64,000 nt of DNA from Pyropia yezoensis (Eukaryota > Rhodophyta > Bangiophyceae > Bangiales > Bangiaceae). Made by a program: the position numbers and the translations under genes. The notes below the pieces were generated by a model. It was not told the DNA's origin and did no database searches. It worked only from the letters and a program-made list of their open reading frames with translations. This document shows, in pieces, positions 9,085-17,893 of this stretch (position 1 is the stretch's first letter; each line of letters starts with the position of its first letter). The stretch is from NCBI GenBank assembly GCA_009829735.1, contig CM020619.1, forward strand, positions 3,106,590 through 3,170,589. The letters run 5' to 3'.

Positions 9085-10050
9085 TAGCCTGTCTGCCCCA
9101 AAAAAAAAAAAAAAAACTAACCACCTCACCAGACGAGGTGGTTCTCTACGGCTCCTCAAAGACATAAAAACACCGCTGGAGAGAGGAGAGTAAGCTCAGT
9201 CCTATGATGCTGTTTTTTTTTGTCCTCTGTGAGTGAGCATCTCGTAGCGCAGCCCCCAATATGGGGCTGACACGTGTAGTGCCCCGTAATCAACCAGCTG
9301 TGCAATCGACCTTCAAGGCCCATCTCGAGTACGATACGTGTCAAGAGAATTTCCAGTACGGCTCTGCGAGGGAGAGTAAACACTGTTTACTCTTCCCTCG
9401 CATAGTCGAACCGTTCTGCCCTACGGTAGCACTGCCAAACCCAAGCGCGTCCGCTGGCGGCGCGCACAAGCTAGGAGACGCTGTTTTTGTACTGTTGTGA
9501 TTGGTCCCCTCACCCGTTGGTCCCTGGTGACGAGGGCTTCTCGAGCGCGATTATCCGTGCGCTGCTTCTGCTCTGCCGCCTTGCGCGCCGCCTCCTCGAG
9601 CATATCAGCATCCTCAGTCGTGCGAGACAGACCGGGGATGGCCAACATCAACTGGGAAGCCAGGTTTTTACCAGATAGAGAAGGAAAAAGCTCACAGGCC
9701 CGCGCAGACGGGTCCACAGGGGGAGGCTCCCTCCCCGGCGACGACGCATTCCCCCCCTCCTCGCTGGGAGAAACCGCCTGCTGCCGCGCTGCATCAGGTC
9801 CTGAGGAAGTTCCAGCTACGTGGCCGGCTCCGCCACGGGTAGGGGGCCTTGTTGGATGGGGGGGGCGGTGCGGGGCGCGGGGTATGTGTGGTACAGTGGG
9901 GGGAGAACAACACAAACGGGTGACCAGTTCAGCGCGTACCGCGACGAAGTGCGACAGATCGTTGCTGGAGGGGTCAATTTCGGGGTACACGTGCGCCACG
10001 TGGCATGGTTGGTTTAGCGGCAGTGGTTGGTTATTAGGGCAGACAAGTTA
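9085..10050 (-). mobile_element. TA-flanked DNA element, copy 1 (966 bp)
   Basis: The outer end reads TA-GCCTGTCTGCCCC and the inner end is its inverted counterpart (AGGGCAGACAAG...TA), so the copy has 13-bp terminal inverted repeats inside TA dinucleotides. A 17-base A tract lies just inside the outer end. The same element recurs in opposite orientation at 11896-12862 with almost no differences. TA duplication is typical of Tc1/mariner-like transposons, but the encoded 192-codon frame shows no transposase motif, so classification is open. Confidence 0.8.
9421..9999 (-). CDS. Unidentified element-encoded ORF, copy 1
   Basis: A 192-codon open frame that begins at a GTG; the first in-frame ATG is only at about residue 117, so either translation starts late or an upstream exon is missing. 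The N-terminal half is Pro/Ser/Gly-rich. The C-terminal half (from about residue 125) is a charged, helix-forming stretch with EEAARKAAEQKQR, which could form a short coiled coil. There is no DDE or HUH motif. The identical frame sits in the inverted copy, so it is a property of the element. It could be a structural or accessory protein of the element or merely an open frame. Confidence 0.35.
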   Translation of the reverse strand: MAHVYPEIDPSSNDLSHFVAVRAELVTRLCCSPPTVPHIPRAPHRPPHPTRPPTRGGAGHVAGTSSGPDAARQQAVSPSEEGGNASSPGREPPPVDPSARACELFPSLSGKNLASQLMLAIPGLSRTTEDADMLEEAARKAAEQKQRTDNRAREALVTRDQRVRGPITTVQKQRLLACARRQRTRLGLAVLP

Positions 10051-10229
10051 CAGGTCCTCCTCCAATCTTCACTCCGTCGCCCAACTACGCCCGTACCTGA
10101 CCTCGCCGCACCAGAGTGCCCTCTGCCATAGCAAACTTACCCCCTACAGCGCACACACCAACCACTTGGTCTGCATGCAAGAACAAAGCAATCGCAGCAC
10201 CTGCGCATAGAGAAAGTTCGCGTCACACC

Positions 10230-10490
10230 GGGGCAGGGGGGGGGGTGGGGCGGGGGGGGCAGAAAGGGAGCCAGGGACACCAAGAAAAAAGCCAACACCA
10301 ACAGCAAGAGCAGTCATGACGGCAGAGCGGAGGGCGGGGGGGGTGCGGGGTGGGACCAAAGATACAATGACATGTACAAGAACAACGAGAAAGAGCAGAC
10401 ATGTCGGCGGGGCGGCGGGGAGCAGTGGTGAAGGAACAAAGGTACAGTGACAGAAGCAAGCACAAAGAGAAAGAGCAGTCAGAACGGCAG
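10230..10490 (+). repeat. Degenerate tandem repeat of about 80 bp, three units
   Basis: The phrase AGAGCAG[TA]CATG[AT]CGGC[AG]G recurs at 10307, 10392 and (as AGAGCAGTCAGAACGGCAG) 10471, each preceded by an A-rich ACAAGAACAAC-like segment. The G-rich linkers vary. The minus frame across it is open and encodes three hydrophobic stretches, which follow from the repeat and are not treated as a membrane protein. Confidence 0.6.
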
Positions 10491-11895
10491 TGTGGCGAGG
10501 GGATAGCCAGTCTGTACCAAATGTCGACCATTCTCGGCCGCCGTGGGGGATGTAGGGCACTACAGAGAGAACAACATACACCACAATGAGGAGAATAGCG
10601 AGGAGATGCACGTCGTGTCCCCCCTGTGACGGCCGTGGCGGCAAAAGCTGCCGCGGCCGCGCCGTGGGGGGGGGGCCACCGCTGGCATCACCCCCACGTT
10701 GCAGCTGGCCACCCCCTATGGCAGCCGCCCATGGGGCATAGGGTGGCCCGTTCCCCCCGGCTAAAGACTGGCTGTGCCCCCCCCGACGTACCCGCCAAGA
10801 CGCAGAAGTCGCCGCCACCGCCGCAGCCCCGACCCCCCCATCGCACCCGCCGCGGCGGGGGGGGGGGCCCGGCTCGGCCCAAGCGCAGGAAAAGCCACGA
10901 ATGGGAGCCCGCCTGCGCCCACCGGCAGAGGGAAGGGGGATTCCACGGCACGAGGGGAAGAGTGCCTAGTGCGGGAGGGCGCGAGTCCCCGAGGGCGGGC
11001 GGGGGGGGGGGGCGTGCGCCGCGGCACGGGTGGGAGGACGTCGGAGGCCGCGCGCGGCATGTCGCCCCAGGATGCCGGCAATGCAAGGGAGGCGGGGGAG
11101 GGCGGCATGGGTTCCCCCACCATCCGCCGGGAGCTCGTGATGGCTTCGATGTCGTCTCTCCAGCAGCCGCCAGCTGTTTAGAGCCAGACGCCGCGAACAA
11201 TTTTCAGAGCGTCTGGCTGGGAGATGAAAAGCGCTCGTGTAGCTCCCATATGCCCTGCCGGTTGTCACTTGGGGAAAACAACTCGGTCACCCTCCAGCCA
11301 CGATCTGTGGATCCACGGCTCAAGTAAACTTGACGAGCGTTCTTGAGCGCGCTGGAGAACATGGTGGGGTCCTGTGGGCGGCGGCGGCGGCTGCGCGCGG
11401 CTGCCGCCCCGCGCGGCAGGCTCTCCGCAGGTCTGCAGCGGCCAGTCCCAGGGAGTGCCCCGCCGCCTGGGGGGGGGACGCCGTCGGCGTCGGCGCCGGC
11501 CCACCGGCGCGCCAGACCCGCCTGCGGCGAGCCGCCCGCCCGGCGGCGGCGGGCCCGGCCGGTCCATCATGGACGACGGGGATGATCTCCGTCGCCCCCT
11601 CCCCCGCCGCGGCGGCCGCTCGCCCCCCTTGGCAATCCTCATCGCGCCCCCCCCCCCCCCCGCCGCGGGGACCAGCGGCCACCGCTAGGCCGCGGCAGGC
11701 TGTGCGGCCAGCCGCGTCGCTCCCCCGTCTGGCGGCGGGTGCCTACCCGGCCGCGCCGCTCGTCCCCTCGGCGCGGTTTTCCGCCGCCGCTCGCCCATCT
11801 CGCCGACCGCAGCCCTGCGACCCGTAGCGCTCGCCGCTTGCCCGCCCGCCCCCCCGGGGCTCTTCCCCCCAGCCTCTGTGGATCAATTAAAAACA
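10491..11895. other. GC-rich spacer between the two element copies; no gene recognised
   Basis: From 10620 the sequence is extremely GC-rich with runs of eight or more G or C. Long open frames on both strands encode Pro/Arg/Gly strings only. No family similarity, TATA element or splice-supported exon was found. Confidence 0.45.
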
Positions 11896-12862
11896 TAGCT
11901 TGTCTGCCCCAATAGCCAACCACTGCCGCTAAACCAACCATGCCACGTGGCGCACGTGTACCCCGAAATTGACCCCTCCAGCAACGATCTGTCGCACTTC
12001 GTCGCGGTACGCGCTGAACTGGTCACCCGTTTGTGTTGTTCTCCCCCCACTGTACCACACATACCCCGCGCCCCGCACCGCCCCCCCCATCCAACAAGGC
12101 CCCCTACCCGTGGCGGAGCCGGCCACGTAGCTGGAACTTCCTCAGGACCTGATGCAGCGCGGCAGCAGGCGGTTTCTCCCAGCGAGGAGGGGGGGAATGC
12201 GTCGTCGCCGGGGAGGGAGCCTCCCCCTGTGGACCCGTCTGCGCGGGCCTGTGAGCTTTTTCCTTCTCTATCTGGTAAAAACCTGGCTTCCCAGTTGATG
12301 TTGGCCATCCCCGGTCTGTCTCGCACGACTGAGGATGCTGATATGCTCGAGGAGGCGGCGCGCAAGGCGGCAGAGCAGAAGCAGCGCACGGATAATCGCG
12401 CTCGAGAAGCCCTCGTCACCAGGGACCAACGGGTGAGGGGACCAATCACAACAGTACAAAAACAGCGTCTCCTAGCTTGTGCGCGCCGCCAGCGGACGCG
12501 CTTGGGTTTGGCAGTGCTACCGTAGGGCAGAACGGTTCGACTATGCGAGGGAAGAGTAAACAGTGTTTACTCTCCCTCGCAGAGCCGTACTGGAAATTCT
12601 CTTGACACGTATCGTACTCGAGATGGGCCTTGAAGGTCGATTGCACAGCTGGTTGATTACGGGGCACTACACGTGTCAGCCCCATATTGGGGGCTGCGCT
12701 ACGAGATGCTCACTCACAGAGGACAAAAAAAAACAGCATCATAGGACTGAGCTTACTCTCCTCTCTCCAGCGGTGTTTTTATGTCTTTGAGGAGCCGTAG
12801 AGAACCACCTCGTCTGGTGAGGTGGTTAGTTTTTTTTTTTTTTTTTGGGGGCAGACAGGCTA
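11896..12862 (+). mobile_element. TA-flanked DNA element, copy 2 (967 bp)
   Basis: Inverted counterpart of 9085-10050. Ends read TA-GCTTGTCTGCCCC at 11896 and GGGGGCAGACAGGC-TA at 12862. It carries the same A/T tract of 17 residues and the same 192-codon frame. Its better-matching termini suggest this copy is the less altered one. Confidence 0.8.
11947..12525 (+). CDS. Unidentified element-encoded ORF, copy 2
   Basis: Identical in sequence to the frame at 9421-9999 on the other arm: GTG first codon, Pro/Ser-rich N-terminal half, charged helical C-terminal half ending in RLGLAVLP. Identity between copies indicates recent duplication or gene conversion and says little about selection on the protein. 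Confidence 0.35.
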   Translation: MAHVYPEIDPSSNDLSHFVAVRAELVTRLCCSPPTVPHIPRAPHRPPHPTRPPTRGGAGHVAGTSSGPDAARQQAVSPSEEGGNASSPGREPPPVDPSARACELFPSLSGKNLASQLMLAIPGLSRTTEDADMLEEAARKAAEQKQRTDNRAREALVTRDQRVRGPITTVQKQRLLACARRQRTRLGLAVLP

Positions 12863-13672
12863 GCTGCCCAGCTTGGCAGTTGCGGCGTGCCATGACGAAG
12901 GGGGTCCTTTGCGTCATGACTGATCTTGCTTTTTTTGAACTGCTCTTGATTTTTTGGCGAGGTGTGTGGTTGTGTTGTACTCTTTCTACCGGGTTAAGGG
13001 TGTGGCTGGGGCGAGTGCTCAGCTTACAAAGATATCATACGTAGTCTCATGACGTGACGCCCAGCGCGGCTGATAGGCAGTAGAAAAAGGTCCTCGTACT
13101 GTGACGCAGATGGCCTCGGGAAGCCATTTTTCCATGGTGCCTGCGAGGTAGTGCAGCTATGTCCATGGAGAAAGCACCAGCTTTCTCCATGAAGATAGTC
13201 ACAGCTTTCAGCCGCGAAAAAGCAGCCACGAGCCCCTCCGAGCTGGTGTCAAAAAAAACACATCCGTTAGTGGCATCTCACTAGAGATAATCGCTGGATA
13301 TCTCGTTCACCTGGTCGTCCACACTTGACTTAACGGATTCAAAAGGCCCGATTCGTGGGGTCCTGTGCCGCCGCCGCGGGTGGCGGGCGGGCCCCGCGTT
13401 TGGGCTGGCCGCTGCCCTCCACGGGGGAGCCGGCCGAGCGGCGCGAGGGCGTGCGGGCGCCAACCGGCGCACAGACCGCCCGCGGGGCCCCGTCGGGTGG
13501 GGAGGGTGCCCTGGTGTGGGGGCTGAGCGGGACCCAGCGTGGCGGGGCGCGGGCGTTGAGGCGGTGGCGCATTGGGGACCCACCGGCTCGGCTCGTCGTG
13601 AGGGGCCATGGGCGCCCCGGGTGGGGAGCGTGGGTGGGGGAAGAAGGGTGAGGACGGCAGCTGCCGGAGCGG
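12863..13672. other. Intergenic; includes an 11-bp-stem hairpin
   Basis: At 13165-13190 ATGGAGAAAGC and GCTTTCTCCAT form a perfect hairpin with a 4-base loop. The rest has no coding support. From 13330 it becomes GC-rich and leads into the promoter of the malectin/VWD gene. Confidence 0.5.
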
Positions 13673-13679
13673 TATAAAA
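13673..13679 (+). promoter_or_regulatory. TATA box of the malectin/VWD gene
   Basis: TATAAAA in a GC-rich context, 149 bp before the ATG at 13828. Transcription would start near 13705, leaving a 5' leader of about 120 bases. Confidence 0.7.
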
Positions 13680-13827
13680 CACTGGCGGGGGGGGCGCGGC
13701 GGAGCAGCAGGCACAACACAACGACGTTGCGGTCCCCCACTCGCCACGGTCGGGGACCCCGCGCGCTCGCCCGCAGCCCAACGACGTGCGCCCAGTGGTC
13801 ACCCAACACCCCCTTCCCGCCGCCGGC

Positions 13828-14397
13828 ATGGTGCCCCGTGGCCGCTGCGCCGCGGCCGCCGCCGCCACTGTCGTGGCGGCCGCCGTGGCGGCCGTGGCGG
13901 GTGCCCAGACAGTCGTCAAACTCAACGCCGGCGGCGGCGCGGTGGGTGCTTTCGCGGCTGACGCGCCCGCGCTGGTGACCGGTGCCTCGCGAGCGAACGT
14001 CCTCCCCGCCGCGGTCGTCACGGGGACGGCGGGCCTGCCACGCGCGCTCTACACCTCCCGCCGGTATGCCGGGGAGGGAGGGACGTTTGCGTACGCCATC
14101 CCGGTGGAGCGCGGCACGTACTACGCGGTGCGCCTGCACTTTGCCGAGATTTGGGAACGCGTCGACGCGCCGGGCGCGCGCCTCTTCTCGGTGGCGCTCG
14201 AGGGCGCCACCGTCCTCTGCAACTACGACGTGTTTGCGGACGTTGGCACCAATGTGGCGACGGTCAAGACGTTCACGACGGTGGTGACGGACGGGGTGCT
14301 CGACGTTGAGTTTACGAGCGTCGTGGGCACCGCGATGGTCATGGCCATTGAGGTAGAGCCGGTCGCGGGGGGGGGGTGCGCACCGCCGACGTCACCA

Positions 14398-14447
<50 letters not shown>

Positions 14448-15804
14448 AACGTCGCCGCCAGACAAGGCGTGGATCTACACCGACCCCCACATCAGCACCT
14501 TTGACCGTGTGCGGTACGACTGCATGGGCAGCGGCGAGTTCACCATCCTGCGCCTGCCGGGGGATCTCCTCGAGGCGCAGGCCCGCTTCTCCGGGCCGAC
14601 CACGTCTGGGAGCGTCACGACGGGCCTGGCCGTCCGGGCGGCGGGAGCGACCGTCCAGTACTCCATTGCCCACCCGGGGGGGGAGGCCAGCGCCCACCCC
14701 CTTGGCCGCTGCTCCGCGCGCCTGTACGTGAACGGGACGGAGCAGTCGCGGGTGGTGTTCAACACCCCGCAGCAGGTGGGCACGGGCGGCGGCATCACGT
14801 ACGCTGCAACCGCCGCCGGGGTCGTCCGCGTCGAGGCGGTCGGCCTTGCCGCCTTTACCTTCCGCGTGGCCACCAGCAGCTACTTTGGGTGCTACTTTGA
14901 GAGGCTCTCCACCTCTCTGACGGCCCCGCGGGCAGCGCGCGCGGGCGCGCGCGGCCTGCTGGGCACCCCCAACGGGGCGGCCGCGGACGACTGGACGGCC
15001 CCCGACGGCACGGTCACCCCGCTGGCGGCCGCGGACCCTGCCGCCGCCTACGACCACTGCACCTCTGCGTGGTGCGTGCGGGCTGAGGCGGCGTCGCTCT
15101 TTGCGTACGACGCGGGCACCAACTTCTCGTCGCTCCGCCGCTGCGACGCGCCCTACGTGCCCGTCGACCTCCGACGCGCGTCGGCGGAGCTGATAGCCGC
15201 CTGCGACGGCAACCGCGACTGCCTCGTCGACGGCATCGTCACGGGAAACGTGACGTTTGCGCTCAATACCGTGGCCGTGCAGCAGGAGCTGGGCCTGACC
15301 CCGCCGCCGGCCGCTGACGAGGACGTGTCCAACACGGGCAACCCCACGGACGTGGCGTCGCTGGTAAACACCACGCTGGTGGTCACGTACTCGTGGCCGA
15401 GCAGCCAGCGGGACCTGGACACAGCCACCACCTTCCTCGGCGGCACCGTCGGCTACGGGTGCCGCAACGGCAACGCGTCGTTGCTGTCCTTCTCCTCGGA
15501 CGATACGAGCGCTGGGGGCACCGAGGTGGCGACGGCGCGGCTCGGGCGGGCGCTCGCCGTCGGGGCGCTCCCCACCACGACGACGGTGGCCTTTGCGGCG
15601 GGCTGGTACACCGCCCCCAACCGCGGGCCCGCCACCCTGTTTGTGACGCTGCTCGGCAGCGGCGGCGGGCCGCCGCTCGCCGCCTTCATCCGCACCATTG
15701 CGCCGGGCGTGCAGCGCCGCTGCGCCGCCACGGGGGTGGGGCGCCTCACCATTACGACGCGGGCGGGGGGGGGGGCGCGCCTGCGCTTCCAGGATCCCCA
15801 GTGA
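13828..15804 (+). CDS. Secreted malectin-like + von Willebrand D domain protein
   Basis: 658 aa, single exon, ATG at 13828 (the frame extends upstream only to a GTG). Residues 1-27 are a signal peptide ending near AGAQ. Residues about 28-180 form a malectin/carbohydrate-binding fold with VVKLNAGG, the LHFAEIW-type strand, and FSVALEGATVLCNYDVFADVG. A Pro-Thr repeat linker occupies about 187-211. A VWD-like domain starts at WIYTDPHISTFDRVRYDC and runs to about 390 with several Cys (GCYFERL, LLGTPNGAAADDW). The remaining 270 residues hold scattered Cys (SAWCVRAE, CDGNRDCLVDG) and no recognised domain. Family knowledge suggests extracellular, glycan-binding and possibly multimerising function, such as in a wall or matrix. 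Domain boundaries were judged by eye. Confidence 0.85.
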
Positions 15805-17580
15805 CGCGCCGGCCGACCGACGGGTAGCGTTGTGCATCTTTCTGTCACGTTACAGCACCTCGTTTTGAAATGAGCGGGGTATAATAATACATGATCTTGC
15901 GAAAAAGACCACCACGAGATTGTGTTGGGACGCTGTTTCCTCTTGATACGACAAATTCCAATCCGCACGCAGGTTGCCTGGGAGGCTTCCACTTCGTCGC
16001 CAACCTCCGAAGACGGACGCAATATTGGCATACCTCAAGGTGGATTTCATATAGCTATGCGGATGGATAAATCGACCTGGTGAAGCGTCTGTTGCACGCG
16101 GCGACCTGTAGCTTTGTGGAATTGTTCCTTGGTGTCTTCCCGGCCAAGCGTGCTGAAGGCGGTTTCTCAAAAGAGCATGTAGCAGCCGTACGGGTGACGT
16201 ATTGCGATTTACGTCCGCTCTCATGTGCGCTTCGGACGGCGGACATTCTCTCTCTCTCTGGCATGGCATCAAAAAGTTTTAACTTATGTGGGCTACTTTT
16301 TTGAAACCATATAGTGTGTGTGAACGCTCAGTTCTTGAGACTGGAGCCCACCCGAGGAGCGAAGGGCAGTACGGTCGATGCACCAGCGCTGGCGCGCTAC
16401 AACGACGGTTCCTACCCCTCGTGCCACACGACGCGGTACGGCCTCATATGCGCTCGCGTCCCGCTGCCCAATATATTGCCGCCCCCCCCCCCGGAGTTCC
16501 CTTGCGCGCAACCCCGCTGGGTCGCCGCCTCGTCTGCACCAGCGTCCCGCTGCCCTTTCACACACCCCCTCCCGCCCCCCCTCTACTCCATCTGCCGCAC
16601 CATGCTGTCCCTCTGCTCCCAACCCAGCCCCCCCACCTCCCCGTACCTGTCGCCCCGCCGGGTACTGCTCAGCTTCGCAGCACCCGCCTCCCTCTGGCTG
16701 TTCGCCTTCCCCGCGGCCCCTCCCTCCACCCCCAACTTTCCGTTCACCAGGACGCTTTGCCACCTCGTCTGTTGCCTTGCCTCTTTCCGTGATCCCCGCC
16801 GTTGCCTCGGCTATCCCCTTGCTGGGTGCTCCGCCTTCTTCCGCCTCCCCCAACATCCCACCCTCCTGGACGCTGTGCTTCCTCGTCTGCTCCCGCTTCC
16901 CTCTCTCCCCACGCTTGCCGCTCTCCCCCACCCCACGTTGCCTGGCCCAGGCCACCAAAACACCGGGTCGCTTTGTCTGCTCTCGCAGCGCTACGCTCGC
17001 TGGTCTCTCCTCCCCACCTCCTCCCCGCGTACAGTATACCACGCCACGATCCACGCTGGATCATGGTGGGATCAGGGCCAGAGGGCTATGCACGATTCAC
17101 AAGTAGACCCCATGAAATGCGCGTTGGAGTCGCCACTCGTCGGGGGCGGGTCGTTGGCCAGCCCGGGGTGCACCCCCCCTACCCCCCTTTCTCTCTTTTG
17201 CTCGGCTTCACACCCACGCGCGCCCTGTCGTCGGCTGCTGGGCGGTTTCCGCGTTCACCCTGTCGCCCCGCATTCCATGTCCGTGGCGCTCATGATGGAC
17301 TCCAGCACAGGAGCACAAGGGGCGACTGAGGAGATGGTCACGGCAACCTGCTGCCGGTGGGCCACCTCCCTTCATGCGCTCGTCCCAGACGTGGTCTCCC
17401 GCCGCCTGGGTCGGAAGGTCCCGGCGGCCCCCGTCCTGTCGGCGGTGCGGAGGGGCATTGCACACGGTCTAACCGAGGTGGCGGAGTGGGCGGGTGGGAC
17501 TCTTCTAGTTATCTGCTTTCGTTTGCTATGGCTGGCCCACCACCCTCGTCCCGCGGCATGGCCAGCGTGAACCCCCCACC
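15805..17580. other. Intergenic; AT-rich 3' flank then pyrimidine-rich strand with weak internal repetition
   Basis: 15805-16310 is near 50% GC and probably contains the malectin gene 3' end. From about 16450 to 17010 the plus strand is strongly C/T-biased with recurring CCTCGTCTGC-like phrases, producing long Pro/Ser frames. No family similarity was seen on either strand. Confidence 0.4.
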
Positions 17581-17581
17581 G

Positions 17582-17685
17582 TGCCCAGCGCTCTAGGCAC
17601 CGTGTCCGGCCTTCTAGGCACCGTGCCCGGCGCTCTCGGCACCGTGCCCGGCGTTCCAGACACCGTGCCTGGCGTTCTAGGCACC
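17582..17685 (+). repeat. 21-bp tandem repeat, about five units
   Basis: Units of the form CTAGGCACCGTGCCCGGCGTT repeat head to tail with one to four substitutions each. Confidence 0.8.
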
Positions 17686-17726
17686 CCAACTGCTCCCATG
17701 CCGCTTGGTCCCGCCGCCCCCCCATC

Positions 17727-17803
17727 CCCTAGAGACGGGACCTGCGGAGCCTCCCCGACAGCCGACTAGAGACAGGGCCCGCAAAGCCTCCCCGACAGCC
17801 GAC
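17727..17803 (+). repeat. 38-bp direct duplication
   Basis: Two adjacent copies begin CTAGAGAC[GA]GG and end CCTCCCCGACAGCCGA, differing at a few positions. Confidence 0.8.
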
Positions 17804-17893
17804 GAACCCGCAGCGTATTTACTCCCGGCGGATCGTCGGGAGGGAGAGTCCGTGGCGACGCCCCTCCCCCCTTCCTCACTCACACCCCACCTG

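Larger units (their letters stand above)
9085..12862. repeat. Large near-perfect inverted repeat: 966-bp arms, 1845-bp spacer
   Basis: Arms 9085-10050 and 11896-12862 are reverse complements with only a handful of differences (one base in a C/G run and a few transitions near the inner ends). Each arm also has its own short terminal inverted repeats and TA flanks. The structure is therefore best explained as two insertions of the same element in opposite orientation, or one insertion followed by an inverted duplication. Confidence 0.85.

Noticed and set aside
9395-9425. GTCGAACC string suggestive of a tRNA T arm
   Set aside because: No matching acceptor, D or anticodon stems around it; no tRNA gene found in the window.
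10144-10818. 224-codon minus-strand frame with three hydrophobic segments (apparent membrane protein)
   Set aside because: The hydrophobic stretches come from the 80-bp tandem repeat, the frame has no early ATG and no family marks.
14392-15837. 481-codon minus-strand open frame
   Set aside because: Mirror of the malectin/VWD coding sequence, Arg/Gly/Ala-rich, no domain.
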